A stretch of DNA of 64,000 nucleotides from Xanthomonas sacchari (GCF_024266585.1 NZ_CP100647.1:3577001-3641000); one strand, 5' to 3'. Numbered from the stretch's first letter, positions 46,133 to 54,431 are shown. Made by a program: numbers and translations. Notes: generated by a model not told the origin, from the sequence alone.

Positions 46133-46224
46133 ACCCTCATCCGCCCCTTCGGGGCACCTTCTCCCACAGGGAGAAGGAAAAGCGCTAGCCCCTCTCCCAT
46201 CGGGAGAGGGGTTGGGGTGAGGGT
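46133..46224. repeat. Triple-hairpin intergenic element
   Basis: Ends ACCCTCA (46133-46139) and TGAGGGT (46218-46224) are inverted. Inside are three consecutive perfect hairpins: GCCCC-TTC-GGGGC (46143-46155), CCTTCTCCC-ACA-GGGAGAAGG (46157-46177) and CCCCTCTCCC-ATC-GGGAGAGGGG (46189-46211). I have seen this kind of element repeatedly in xanthomonad intergenic DNA; it may act on both flanking transcripts. Confidence 0.82.
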
Positions 46225-46297
46225 ACGGCCGCCATGCAGCGCCCGGTGAGAGCGCACGACGCTTGTCGCCGTGCGGGATCGAGATTTCAGCAGTCCG

Positions 46298-46427
46298 CGT
46301 CGCGGCTGAAGCCGCTCCTACGGCGGCAACCGCAGCCCCGTCCTGGTCCGTTGGTCTGACACGCTCCCCAGCGGAAGCAACGGCACCGCTGCTTGGGGTT
46401 TTTGTAGGAGCGGCTTCAGCCGCGGCG
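46298..46427. repeat. REP pair (GTAGGAGCGGCTTCAGCC)
   Basis: GGCTGAAGCCGCTCCTAC (ending 46321, with CGTCGC to its left from 46298) faces GTAGGAGCGGCTTCAGCCGC (46404-46423, extended to 46427) across about 80 bp. It is the same arm sequence as at 25549-25615, but here the arms point the opposite way. Confidence 0.85.
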
Positions 46428-46457
46428 CGTTCCCGACAAGGCCTCGTCGCTGAGCCG

Positions 46458-46471
46458 CCCCCCCCCCCCCC
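46458..46471. repeat. Homopolymer of 14 C
   Basis: Fourteen consecutive C bases inside the composite repeat block. It lies in non-coding DNA at the 3' ends of mprF and virJ. The length may vary between cells or may be a sequencing artefact. Confidence 0.85.
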
Positions 46472-46548
46472 TGCGCCGGCGCGAGCGGACAAGCCGGCAC
46501 ACACGACCAGCCCGCCAATCCCCAATCCCGACTCCCCAATCCCGGCGT

Positions 46549-47970
46549 CTACTGAATCCGCTGCAGGATCTGCTTGGCCAGCGTCGCGTAATCGCCCTGG
46601 AAATGATGGTCGCCGGGCAGCTTGACCAACTGCACCGCGCCCTTGGGCAGGTCCGGGCACAGTGCGTCGTCGTCGTCCTCGCCGTAGATGCACAGGGTCT
46701 GCGCCGGCGGCATCTTCGCCACTTCCGGGGCGATCGGCAGGCCGTCGTCGCCGGAGCTGATCCAGTTGGACACGTGGAACTCGTAGTCGGCGGTCTTGCC
46801 CACCGACAGCAACGCGGTGAGCTGCACCTGGTCGCGCATCGCGTCCGGCAACTGGTTGTAGGCCGCCGGCAGCACGTCGGCGCCCTGCGAGAAGCCGATC
46901 AGCACCACCCGCCCGCGCTGCCACAGGTGGCTGTAGTGGCGGTAGATCCGGTCCAGGTCGGTGGCGAAGCCCTGCGGCGTGCGCTCGCTCCAGAAGTAGC
47001 GCAGCGAATCCACGCCCACCACCGGGATGCCGGCCTTGGCCAGGGCACCGGCGACCTGCTGGTCGAGCCCGGCCCAGCCGCCGTCGCCGGAGACGAAGAT
47101 GGCGAACACGTTGCCGTTGTCGGCGTCGGCCGTACCGGCGGCTGCCGGTACTTCGACCACCGGCAGCCCGGCCAGGTCGGCCGGGGTCGGCGGCAGGCTG
47201 ATCCCGGGGCGGTCGCCCAGCGAACGCACCGCCGCGCGCAGCCCGGGGAGCGCATCGCCGCTGGCGCTGCGGCGGAACTGCCGCGCCTGCGCCACCTTCT
47301 GCACGAAGGCATCGCTCTGCTTGGTGCAGCGGTCGCGCCGGGACTTGGCGTCCAGCGCCGCCAACCACGGCACCGGCAGCGCGGTCGGCTGCAGCGCGCG
47401 CGCCGGCGCGGTGATGCCGGGGCCGCAGATCTGGTCGTCGAGCACCTGCACCGGGCAGAAATCCTCGGTCAGCAGGCCCGCCAGCAGGTGCTTGGGCGCC
47501 TGAGCGGCGACCGCATAGGCCAGCGCGGCGCCGTCGCCGTCGCCGACCAGCAGCGGCAGGTGATAGGTCGGCACGTGGAAATAGGCCTGCACGTAGCGCG
47601 AGAAATTCTCCACGTCGCCGGCGGAGAAACCGCAGGTGCCGTCGATCTTGGCCAGCACCGCCTGCAGGTGCGCGCTGTCGATCACTGCGACCATCGCACC
47701 GTCGGCGCGCAGCGCCTCGACCTGGCGCATGCGCTCGGCGTCGGCGTGCTTGCCGCCGGCGAACCACAGCACCACGCGCTGCGCGTTGCCCTTGGGCAAC
47801 AGCACCGGCACCTGCTCGAAGCGGCCGTGGCTGAGTTTTTCCGGCGCCGCCGGTGCGCCGGCCCGCGGTGCGGCGGGCGCGGCGGCGCCCGGTGCCGCGC
47901 CGGCGGTTGCGGTGGCCAGCAGGCCGCCAAGTGCACATCCCCACATCCAACCGCCACGCTTCTGCATCAT
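46549..47970 (-). CDS. virJ: VirJ/AcvB family periplasmic hydrolase
   Basis: A 473-residue exported protein (signal segment WMWGCALGGLLATATAGAAP). Two alpha/beta-hydrolase-like halves follow; the second contains VFAIFVSGDGGWAGLDQQVA, VVGVDSLRYFWSERTPQGFA, the nucleophile motif LIGFSQGADVLPAAYNQLP (GxSxG) and the His end GDHHFQGDYATLAKQIL. The protein belongs to the VirJ/AcvB family. Agrobacterium AcvB is a periplasmic lysyl-phosphatidylglycerol hydrolase encoded with lpiA, an mprF homologue; here it is convergent with mprF, so the same role is likely. AGGATGG precedes the ATG at 47970. Confidence 0.9.
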   Translation of the reverse strand: MMQKRGGWMWGCALGGLLATATAGAAPGAAAPAAPRAGAPAAPEKLSHGRFEQVPVLLPKGNAQRVVLWFAGGKHADAERMRQVEALRADGAMVAVIDSAHLQAVLAKIDGTCGFSAGDVENFSRYVQAYFHVPTYHLPLLVGDGDGAALAYAVAAQAPKHLLAGLLTEDFCPVQVLDDQICGPGITAPARALQPTALPVPWLAALDAKSRRDRCTKQSDAFVQKVAQARQFRRSASGDALPGLRAAVRSLGDRPGISLPPTPADLAGLPVVEVPAAAGTADADNGNVFAIFVSGDGGWAGLDQQVAGALAKAGIPVVGVDSLRYFWSERTPQGFATDLDRIYRHYSHLWQRGRVVLIGFSQGADVLPAAYNQLPDAMRDQVQLTALLSVGKTADYEFHVSNWISSGDDGLPIAPEVAKMPPAQTLCIYGEDDDDALCPDLPKGAVQLVKLPGDHHFQGDYATLAKQILQRIQ

Positions 47971-48091
47971 CCGGCCATCCTGAAAAGGCGTGTAAAGATA
48001 ATCCCGAACGGCGGCGGCGCGAAGCGCAGCGGGCACGGCGGTTCATGCCGGGTACGCCGGACACCGCCGATCGCGTGCGCCGCCAGGCCCG

Positions 48092-48277
48092 TCAGCCGTC
48101 CGCGTCGGCGCCGGGATGGCGCAGCCGCCAGGCCGCCAGCGCCTGCCGGTAGCGCTCCAGTTCCTCGTGGTAGAGGTCATAGACGCACAACGGGCAGCCG
48201 CTGTCGCAGCAGTCGCTGGGGGCCGGCGGCAGCGGTGCCTGCGGGCGGGGATCGGCGTCGGCGGCAGGGTCGGACAT
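48092..48277 (-). CDS. Small oxidoreductase-like domain protein
   Basis: A 61-residue protein. After a Pro/Ala-rich N-terminus it has PSDCCDSGCPLCVYDLYHEE and LERYRQALAAWR, the signature of the short Oxidoreductase-like (PF09791-type) domain, with four clustered cysteines (CC..GC..C) that could bind a metal or iron-sulfur centre. Function unknown. It lies between virJ and the HD-domain gene on the same strand. Confidence 0.8.
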   Translation of the reverse strand: MSDPAADADPRPQAPLPPAPSDCCDSGCPLCVYDLYHEELERYRQALAAWRLRHPGADADG

Positions 48278-48355
48278 GGGGCTCGGTGGTGGCGGCCGGG
48301 GCGGACCGGCGCGGCAGTGTAGAAGAAGGCGGTGCCAGCCGCGGTCGCCGCCCGG

Positions 48356-48955
48356 TCAGCAGATGGCCTGGCGCAGGTTGGCGCGCGCGGCCGCGTCGTA
48401 GCGCGCATGGAACCGCTCACTGAGGAAGATCCGCGGCTGCGCCAGCACGGTGCGCAGGAAGGCGCGGCGCTTGCGCCGGTACAGCCAGCCCGGCACCACC
48501 GCGCGGTACTCCTCGGCGATGGCGCGGTCGTAGGCGGCGAAGGCCTCCGGCGCGGCGCCGAGGATCGCCATGTCGCAATCCAGGAACAGCGCCGCCTCCG
48601 CATCCACCGACGCGGCAGTCAATTGCCCGTGGCGTGCGGTGAGTTCGATCAGCGCGGCCACCCGCGCCGCATCGACGCCAGCCTCCGGCAGCCACTGCGC
48701 GATCGCCGCCTCGGCCAGGCGCGCCGACTGCGCTTCGTTGTCGCCGCGGCCGGCGCGGTACACCGCATCGTGATAGAGCACGGCCAGGTAGACCTCGCGC
48801 GGTTGCCGCCAGCCGGTGTCGGCGGCGACCTCGGCGTAGTGCGCCAGCACCGCCTCGACGTGGCCGAAATGGTGATAGGCGCGCGGCGGCTCGGCGTAGG
48901 CCGCGCGCAGTTGCGCCCATTGCGCATCGGGCAAAAGCAGCGGCGCCGCGTTCAT
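48356..48955 (-). CDS. HD-domain-like protein
   Basis: A 199-residue helical protein with the pattern of predicted metal-dependent HD phosphohydrolases: AYHHFGHVEAVLAHYAEVAA, EVYLAVLYHDAVYRAGRGDN, LIELTARHGQL, and LFLDCDMAILGAAPEAFAAY. His of YHH, the HD of LYHDAVY and Asp of LDCDMAIL are metal-ligand candidates. Substrate unknown; a nucleotide is possible. Its start overlaps the thpR stop (ATGA), so the two are co-translated. Confidence 0.85.
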   Translation of the reverse strand: MNAAPLLLPDAQWAQLRAAYAEPPRAYHHFGHVEAVLAHYAEVAADTGWRQPREVYLAVLYHDAVYRAGRGDNEAQSARLAEAAIAQWLPEAGVDAARVAALIELTARHGQLTAASVDAEAALFLDCDMAILGAAPEAFAAYDRAIAEEYRAVVPGWLYRRKRRAFLRTVLAQPRIFLSERFHARYDAAARANLRQAIC

Positions 48956-49572
48956 GCGTCGCTCCGCGCAGCATCGGCATGCAACGGCCAGCGCGCCTCA
49001 TGCAGGTAACGGCCCTGCCCCTGCACGCTGCGGATCAGGCTCAGCGACGCTGCCTGCCAGCGCAGCGCAGGCACGCGCTGCGGCGCCAGCGCCCGATCGA
49101 CGTAGGCCAGGGTCATGTGCGGCAGGTAGGCGCCGTCGGCGCGTGCGGCCACGCCGTGCCGGGCCAGTTGCTGCTGCAGCGCCTGGCGCAAGGCCTGCAA
49201 CGGCGCCGGTTCGGCATCGCCGCGCAAGATCAGCGGGCGACTGCGCGCGCGGCTGTCGAAGGTCGCCGCCTGGTCGAACGCCAATGTGAACGGGGCGGCC
49301 GCCAGCGTCTGTCCGGCCGCGCAGGCCTGTCGCAGCAGTCGCGGCGGGATCCCGGCGTACTCGCCGAGATAGTGCAGGGTCACATGCAGCCGCTCCGGCG
49401 GCAGCGCGCGGCCGTGCAGGCCATGCGCCTCGCACAGCTGCCGACCGAGGCGATGCACCGCCTGCGCGGTCTGCGCATCGGGCAACAGGGCGAAGAACAG
49501 GCTTTCGCGCGCGGCGGGCGCGTCGAAGCCGAGCGAGAACTGGGCGCCGTCTGGCGCGGCATCGGGACACAT
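48952..49572 (-). CDS. thpR: RNA 2',3'-cyclic phosphodiesterase
   Basis: A 206-residue protein of the 2H phosphoesterase superfamily. It has FFALLPDAQTAQAVHRLGRQ at the N-terminus and two HxTx motifs: RLHVTLHYLGEY and LPHMTLAYVDRA, the paired catalytic histidines. It opens 2',3'-cyclic phosphates or ligates RNA ends in vitro. Start uncertain: MCPDAAPDG at 49572 gives a more usual length, while an ATG at 49623 would add 17 residues; neither has a clear ribosome binding site. It overlaps the HD-domain gene. Confidence 0.9.
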   Translation of the reverse strand: MCPDAAPDGAQFSLGFDAPAARESLFFALLPDAQTAQAVHRLGRQLCEAHGLHGRALPPERLHVTLHYLGEYAGIPPRLLRQACAAGQTLAAAPFTLAFDQAATFDSRARSRPLILRGDAEPAPLQALRQALQQQLARHGVAARADGAYLPHMTLAYVDRALAPQRVPALRWQAASLSLIRSVQGQGRYLHEARWPLHADAARSDA

Positions 49573-49714
49573 GGCGGGAGCGGCAAGCGCCGCGATCGGG
49601 TCGGGCAGCGGTCGAGGGCGCATGGTAGCAAGCGCGCCGCACCGTGGCAGACACCGGCACGTCGGCCCGGCGCGCGCCGCGAAGGCGGCGTGCCGGGCCG
49701 GCGGCGGACGGCGA

Positions 49715-50170
49715 TCAGGCCGCGTTCTTCATCGCGTGCTTGCGGGTGCGCATCACGTCGTGGCAGGAGCGCACTTCCGGCAACAGGCGGGTGGCGGCGT
49801 CGCGCGCGGCCACCGGGGTGTCGGCGTCGGCGATGGTCTCGTTGAAGGCCTTCAGCAGGCGGTCTTCGGACTCTTCCAGCTCGGCGACGTAGCCGTACTT
49901 GGTGTCGCCCAGCGTCGCACGGACCTTGCCGTACATCTGCTGCATGCTGCCGACCAGGGTGCCGTGCTCTTCCGGCTTGCCGCCGACCGACTGCACCACC
50001 GCGCTCAGGCTGCTGACGATGTCCGACTTGACGCCGGCGATGCGCAGGAACAGCGCCGACAGTTCGGCGTCGCCCACCTTCTTCGCGGCTTCTTCGTAGA
50101 AGTCCTTGCCGTCGCGGGAAATGGCGATGAGGTCGTTGAGGCTGTGGGTGGTCTTGCTCTGGATGCTCAT
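49715..50170 (-). CDS. PA2169 family four-helix-bundle protein (DUF2383)
   Basis: A 151-residue soluble helical protein: HSLNDLIAISRDGKDFYEEA, LSALFLRIAGVKSDIVSSL, EEHGTLVGSMQQMYGKVRAT, YVAELEESEDRLLKAFNETI. The Glu/His pattern (DFYEEA, EEHGTL, ELEESEDRLL) is that of the ferritin-like DUF2383/PA2169 family and might bind metal. Relatives are often stress- or stationary-phase-induced. AGGAG eight bases before the ATG at 50170 confirms the start. Confidence 0.9.
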   Translation of the reverse strand: MSIQSKTTHSLNDLIAISRDGKDFYEEAAKKVGDAELSALFLRIAGVKSDIVSSLSAVVQSVGGKPEEHGTLVGSMQQMYGKVRATLGDTKYGYVAELEESEDRLLKAFNETIADADTPVAARDAATRLLPEVRSCHDVMRTRKHAMKNAA

Positions 50171-50369
50171 AGGGAACTCCTGTGGCGAGGCCGGCGATAT
50201 CGCGCAACGGGCACACGGGGGTGAACCTGGATATCGCACGGCGCGGTCGAAAGGATTGCCGCGTTGCGTGGTGATGGCGATGCTGGACAGACCGGCATAA
50301 AGCGCACGTGAGCCATCTGCGCTCGCTCGTCACACCGCATTGCCCCGGGTGAACACGCGTTCATCGGCG

Positions 50370-50425
50370 GCAATGCGCAGACAGGCATGTGGTGAAGTTT
50401 TCACCATCCTGTCTGCGCGCATTGC
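50370..50425. repeat. Long inverted repeat upstream of the DUF2383 gene
   Basis: GCAATGCGCAGACAGG (50370-50385) pairs with CCTGTCTGCGCGCATTGC (50408-50425), with a 2-base bulge. Inside, TGGTGAA (50390-50396) pairs with TTCACCA (50400-50406) around a GTT loop. The whole can form a stem of more than 20 bp. No T tract follows, so it is not a standard terminator. It lies in the 447-bp gene-free region 50171-50617. Confidence 0.8.
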
Positions 50426-50445
50426 AACACCTGCTTGGCAGCGAC

Positions 50446-50491
50446 TTATCCACATCGTTGCCCCATGCTCGTCCACAGCGCCTGTGGATGA
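50446..50491. promoter_or_regulatory. Cluster of DnaA-box-like sites
   Basis: TTATCCACA (50446-50454) is a perfect consensus DnaA box. TCGTCCACA (50469-50477) has two mismatches on the same strand, and TGTGGATGA (50483-50491) is a one-mismatch box on the opposite strand. The last two also form the palindrome TCCACAGCGCCTGTGGA. No dnaA or dnaN gene is in the window, so this is not the usual oriC context. Confidence 0.45.
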
Positions 50492-50617
50492 AGACCACCG
50501 CCGATCGCGGGCGCCGGATGCCGCTTGTCGGCACCGCCGCTGCCGCCTCCCCGCGCCGGCGGCAGGGGCCTATAGTGCGAGCGAGCCCTAGCCCTGCAGG
50601 GCACCGCGAGGTGCGTG

Positions 50618-51766
50618 ATGTTCGCCTGGACCGCGTTCGCCCTGCTCGCCGCCGCCGCGGTCGCCGCGCCGCCGATGCCGCCATCGCGCCCTGCGCAGGC
50701 GCTGCAGGCGACGCCACCAACCGCCGTGCCGACCACCGCGTCGACGCCGATTCCGACGCCGGAACAGATCATGCAGCTGCCGCCGGCGCTGCACGCGCTG
50801 CTGCGGCAGCGCATCGACCCGCGCGCCGACGCCGAGCAGCGCCTGCAGCAACTGGTGGCGCTGGCCTTCGACACCAACGGCCTGAACCTGCGGTACGACC
50901 CCAAGGCGACCCACAGCGTCGCCGAGAGCTACGCCAGCGGCCGCGTCAACTGCCTGTCCTTCACCCTGCTGTTCGTGGCGATGGCGCGCGACGTCGGGCT
51001 GCCGGCGCAGGTCCAGGAAGTACGCCGCGTGCTGAGCTGGTACGAGGACGGCAACGCGCTGTACAACGTCGGCCACGTCAACGTCGGCGTGCGCGTGGAC
51101 AGCGGCCGCGGCAGCATCGACCTGGACCGTAGCGTGCTGATGGACCGGCGTGGGCCGCACCCCATTTCCGACCGCCGCGCCCTCGCCCACTACTACAACA
51201 ACCGCGGCGCCGAACTGATGGTCGACGGCGACCTGGACGGCGCGCGCGCGCATCTGGCGATGGCCATGCAGATGGATCCGCGCTTCGCCGGTGCATGGAA
51301 CAACCAGGGCGTGCTGGCGGTACGCGATGGCGACAGCGCCGCGGCCGCACGCCACTACGCCAAGGCGCTGGAGATCGATCCGGAGCACCTGCCGGCGCTA
51401 TCCAATGCCCTCGCCCTGGCCCGGCGCCTGGGCGACGGCGCGCGCGAGGCCGCGCTGCAGACGCAGATGGGACGCGTGCGCCAGCGCGATCCGTTCCAGC
51501 AATACCTGCTCGGCACCGAAGCGGAGCAACGCCAGGACTACGCCGCGGCGATCGCCTACTACCGGCATGCGCTGCACCTGTACGACGGCGCCCACCTGCT
51601 GTACTTCGCCCTGGCCCGCGCCTACCTGCACAGCGGCGATACCCGCCGCGCCACCGCGGCATTGCGCGAGGCCATGGCGCACGCCGACCCGGCCACGCAA
51701 CCGCGCTACCAGGGCAAGCTGGACGCGCTGCGGCGGCTGTCCTCGACCGCGCGGCCGCCGCGTTAG
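50618..51766 (+). CDS. Transglutaminase-like protein with TPR repeats
   Basis: A 382-residue exported protein with a short signal (WTAFALLAAAAVAA) and a Pro/Thr-rich linker. A transglutaminase-like fold follows: SYASGRVNCLSFTLLFVAMA (Cys), NVGHVNVGVRVDSGRGS (His) and IDLDRS (Asp) supply the catalytic triad. From about residue 195 there are TPR motifs (YYNNRGAELMVDGDLDGARA, WNNQGVLAVRDGDSAAAARH, YFALARAYLHSGDTRRATA). It is probably periplasmic; the substrate is unknown. GAGG upstream supports the ATG at 50618. Confidence 0.87.
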   Translation: MFAWTAFALLAAAAVAAPPMPPSRPAQALQATPPTAVPTTASTPIPTPEQIMQLPPALHALLRQRIDPRADAEQRLQQLVALAFDTNGLNLRYDPKATHSVAESYASGRVNCLSFTLLFVAMARDVGLPAQVQEVRRVLSWYEDGNALYNVGHVNVGVRVDSGRGSIDLDRSVLMDRRGPHPISDRRALAHYYNNRGAELMVDGDLDGARAHLAMAMQMDPRFAGAWNNQGVLAVRDGDSAAAARHYAKALEIDPEHLPALSNALALARRLGDGAREAALQTQMGRVRQRDPFQQYLLGTEAEQRQDYAAAIAYYRHALHLYDGAHLLYFALARAYLHSGDTRRATAALREAMAHADPATQPRYQGKLDALRRLSSTARPPR

Positions 51767-51772
51767 CGCACG

Positions 51773-52975
51773 CTAGCCGGCGGCGGGCGCGCAGGCGCCG
51801 CGCCGTGCCGCCTGGCGCGCCCACAGGTAGATCAGCAGGCCGCCCACCGCCATCGCCGCGCCGACGTAGCCGGTGGACGTCCAGCCCAGGCCGGCGCCGA
51901 TCGCGATCCCGCCCAGCCACGGCCCCAGCGCGTTGGCCAGGTTGAACGCGGCATGGTTGGAGGCCGCGGCCAGGGTCTGCGCGTCGCTGGCCACGTCCAT
52001 CAAGCGGGTCTGCAGCACCGGCGCCAGCGCGCCCATGCTGCCGACCGCGATCACCGCCGGCAGCACCGCCCACTGCGAGGTCGCCGCCAGCGGGAACGCC
52101 AGCAGCACCGCCAGCGACCACAGCAGCACCAGCGGCACCGCGCGGAACTGCAGGCGGTCGAACAGCCAGCCGCCGGCCAGATTGCCGAGCAAGCCACCCA
52201 GCCCGAACGCGCCCATCGCCACCGGGATCCAATGCTCGGAAACGCCAGTGACGTCGATCAAGGTCGGCGCCAGATAGCTGAAGACGCAGAACATGCCGGC
52301 GAAGCCGATCGCGCCGATGCCCAGCGCCAGCCACACCTGGGTGCGGTTGAACGCGCGCAGTTCGCGCAACGGCGAGGGCCGCGCTTCCTGCGGATCGGTC
52401 GGCAGCAGGCGCGCCACCAGCACCACCGTCAGCACCGCGATCACCGCCACCAGGGCGTAGGCATAGCGCCACTGCGCCACCTGGCCGAGCCAGGTCGCCA
52501 GCGGGTTGCCGACCAGCACCGCCAGGTTCAGGCCCAGCAGCACCCGGCTGACCGCCGCACCACGCTGGTCGGACGGCCCGATCGACGCCGCCACCAGGGT
52601 CGCCACGCCGAAGTAGGCGCCATGCGGCAGGCCGGCGACGAACCGCGCCAGCAGCATGCTCGGATAGTCCGGAGCCAGCGCGCTGGCGAGATTGCCGAGC
52701 GCATAGAAGCCCATCAGCGCCAGCAGCAGGCGCCGGCGCGGCCAGCGCGCGCCGAGGATCGCCAGCAGCGGCGCGCCGACCACCACGCCCAGCGCGTAGG
52801 CGCTGATCAGGTGCCCGACGTGCGGCGCATCGATGCCCAGGCCACGGCCGATGTACGGCATCAGGCCCATGGTGGAGAACTCGCTGGTACCGATCGCGAA
52901 ACCGCCCATCGCCAGCGCGAACAGGATCAGCACGTAGCCGCGCCGCGACAGCGGCGCCGTGGCGGATGAGGTCAT
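51773..52975 (-). CDS. MFS transporter, DHA1/AraJ-like
   Basis: A 400-residue 12-helix permease. N-terminal MFS signatures: FALAMGGFAIGTSEFSTMGL, ISAYALGVVVGAPLLAILGA, RWPRRRLLLALMGFYALGNL, and RFVAGLPHGAYFGVATLVAA. This resembles the AraJ/YdhP group of sugar or drug effluxers. The start MTSSATAPLSRRG at 52975 fits the family. It converges with the transglutaminase gene (6 bp apart) and is divergent from the ene-reductase gene across 246 bp, in which I see no regulator gene. Confidence 0.92.
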   Translation of the reverse strand: MTSSATAPLSRRGYVLILFALAMGGFAIGTSEFSTMGLMPYIGRGLGIDAPHVGHLISAYALGVVVGAPLLAILGARWPRRRLLLALMGFYALGNLASALAPDYPSMLLARFVAGLPHGAYFGVATLVAASIGPSDQRGAAVSRVLLGLNLAVLVGNPLATWLGQVAQWRYAYALVAVIAVLTVVLVARLLPTDPQEARPSPLRELRAFNRTQVWLALGIGAIGFAGMFCVFSYLAPTLIDVTGVSEHWIPVAMGAFGLGGLLGNLAGGWLFDRLQFRAVPLVLLWSLAVLLAFPLAATSQWAVLPAVIAVGSMGALAPVLQTRLMDVASDAQTLAAASNHAAFNLANALGPWLGGIAIGAGLGWTSTGYVGAAMAVGGLLIYLWARQAARRGACAPAAG

Positions 52976-53221
52976 GCGCACGTCCCGAGAGAAGGGCTGC
53001 GCATTATTGTGCATTGCAGCAAGCCCTGCATCCCCTCGTACGCAACGCCGCGTTGCATTGCGCCTGACACGGCGGCACGCCGACCAGCGTGCAGCCGCAG
53101 CAACGCACTGTCCCATCGCGCCGCCGCGAAAGCGCCGGATGCGTCCCCATCTCCTGTACGCACAGCGCCTTGCAGCGTCCCGCTGTAGGGTCCGCGCTAC
53201 CCCCACCACCGAGAGACACCA

Positions 53222-54310
53222 ATGACCGATACCGCTTCCCCGCTGTTCACGCCACTGCGCCTGGGCGCGATCGCACTGGCCAACCGCATCGTGATGGCGC
53301 CGCTGACCCGCAATCGCGCCGAAGGCGAAGGCCGCATCCCCTCGCCGCTGGCCGCCGAGTACTACGGCCAGCGCGCGAGTGCCGGCCTGATCGTCGCCGA
53401 GGCGACCCAGATCAGCCCGATGGGCCAGGGCTACAAGGACACCCCGGGGATCTACAGCGACGCGCAGGTCGCGGCCTGGAAGACGATCACCGACGAAGTG
53501 CATCGCCGCGGCGGCAAGATCGTGCTGCAGCTGTGGCACGTGGGCCGCATTTCCCACGTCAGCCTGTTGCCGGACGGCGCCGCGCCGGTGGCGCCCAGCG
53601 CGCTGCGCGCCGACGCCAAGACCTTCACCGCCGAGGGCTTCACCGCAGTGTCGGCGCCGCGCGCGCTGCGCCTGGATGAGATTCCCGGCGTGATCGAGGA
53701 CTACCGCCGCGCCGCCCGCAACGCCATCGCCGCCGGTTTCGACGGCGTGGAAGTGCATGCCGCCAACGGCTACCTGATCGACCAGTTCCTGCGCGACGGC
53801 AGCAACCACCGCGACGACGCCTACGGCGGCAGCATCGAGAACCGCACCCGCCTGCTGTTCGAGGTGGTGCAGGCGGTGGCGCAGGAGATCGGCGCCGACC
53901 GCACCGGCGTGCGCCTGTCGCCGGTGACCCCGGCCAACGATGCGCGCGACAGCGACCCGCAGCCGCTGTTCGAGCGCGCGGTGGAACGCCTGGATCCGCT
54001 GGGCCTGGCCTTCCTGCACGTGATCGAGGGCGCCACCGGCGGCCCGCGCGACAACATCGCCTTCGACTATGCCGCGCTGCGCGCCAAGTTCCATGGCCCG
54101 TGGCTGGTCAACAACGGCTACGACAAGGCGCTGGCCGAAGACGCCGTGGCCTCCGGCCGCGCCGACGCGGTGGCGTTCGGCCGCCCGTTCATCGCCAACC
54201 CGGACCTGGTGGAACGGCTGCGTCGCGACGCCCCCTTGAATCCGCTCGACACCGACACGCTGTACGGTGGCGGCGCCAAGGGCTACATCGACTACCCGAC
54301 GCTGGATTGA
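53222..54310 (+). CDS. Alkene reductase, old yellow enzyme family (NemA-like)
   Basis: A 362-residue FMN-dependent TIM-barrel enzyme that reduces activated C=C bonds with NADPH. It shows LFTPLRLGAIALANRIVMAP, PLTRNRAEGEGRIPSPLAAE, QLWHVGRISH, GFDGVEVHAANGYLIDQFLR, YGGSIENRTR and AFGRPFIANPDLVERLR; the active-site pair is probably His/Asn of VEVHAANGY. This is closest in pattern to NemA (N-ethylmaleimide reductase). GAGAGA precedes the ATG. Divergent from an MFS exporter. Confidence 0.94.
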   Translation: MTDTASPLFTPLRLGAIALANRIVMAPLTRNRAEGEGRIPSPLAAEYYGQRASAGLIVAEATQISPMGQGYKDTPGIYSDAQVAAWKTITDEVHRRGGKIVLQLWHVGRISHVSLLPDGAAPVAPSALRADAKTFTAEGFTAVSAPRALRLDEIPGVIEDYRRAARNAIAAGFDGVEVHAANGYLIDQFLRDGSNHRDDAYGGSIENRTRLLFEVVQAVAQEIGADRTGVRLSPVTPANDARDSDPQPLFERAVERLDPLGLAFLHVIEGATGGPRDNIAFDYAALRAKFHGPWLVNNGYDKALAEDAVASGRADAVAFGRPFIANPDLVERLRRDAPLNPLDTDTLYGGGAKGYIDYPTLD

Positions 54311-54431
54311 TGTCCGCTGCGTGGCTGCGGCAAGTATGCCGCAGCCCGCGGTAGCAAGGCCGCGGGCATCGGCTATGCGTGCCGCAACCGGCCATGCCGC
54401 TGCCCAACGCCATTGTCCGCTTCCGGCACAC

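Larger units (their letters stand above)
46069..46547. repeat. Composite repeat block between mprF and virJ
   Basis: The outer ends are GGGAAT-type arms in inverse orientation: GCCGGGATGGGGGAGTCG (about 46069-46086, directly after the mprF stop) and CGACTCCCCAATCCCGGC (about 46529-46546, directly before the virJ stop). The 440 bp between them hold a triple-hairpin element, an inverted pair of REP arms and a C14 tract, so other repeats seem to have inserted into or accumulated in the element. No gene is present. Confidence 0.8.

Noticed and set aside
46133-46224. The three hairpins considered as a Rho-independent terminator
   Set aside because: No T tract follows any of the stems, and the conserved inverted ends fit an intergenic repeat better.
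43115-48064. A 1649-codon minus-strand frame spanning mprF and virJ
   Set aside because: It is antisense to mprF and in the wrong frame for virJ, and it crosses the repeat block; no domain is visible.
50171-50617. The DnaA-box region considered as the chromosomal origin
   Set aside because: No dnaA, dnaN, gyrB or A+T-rich unwinding element is nearby; only three boxes are present, so a regulatory site is more plausible than oriC.
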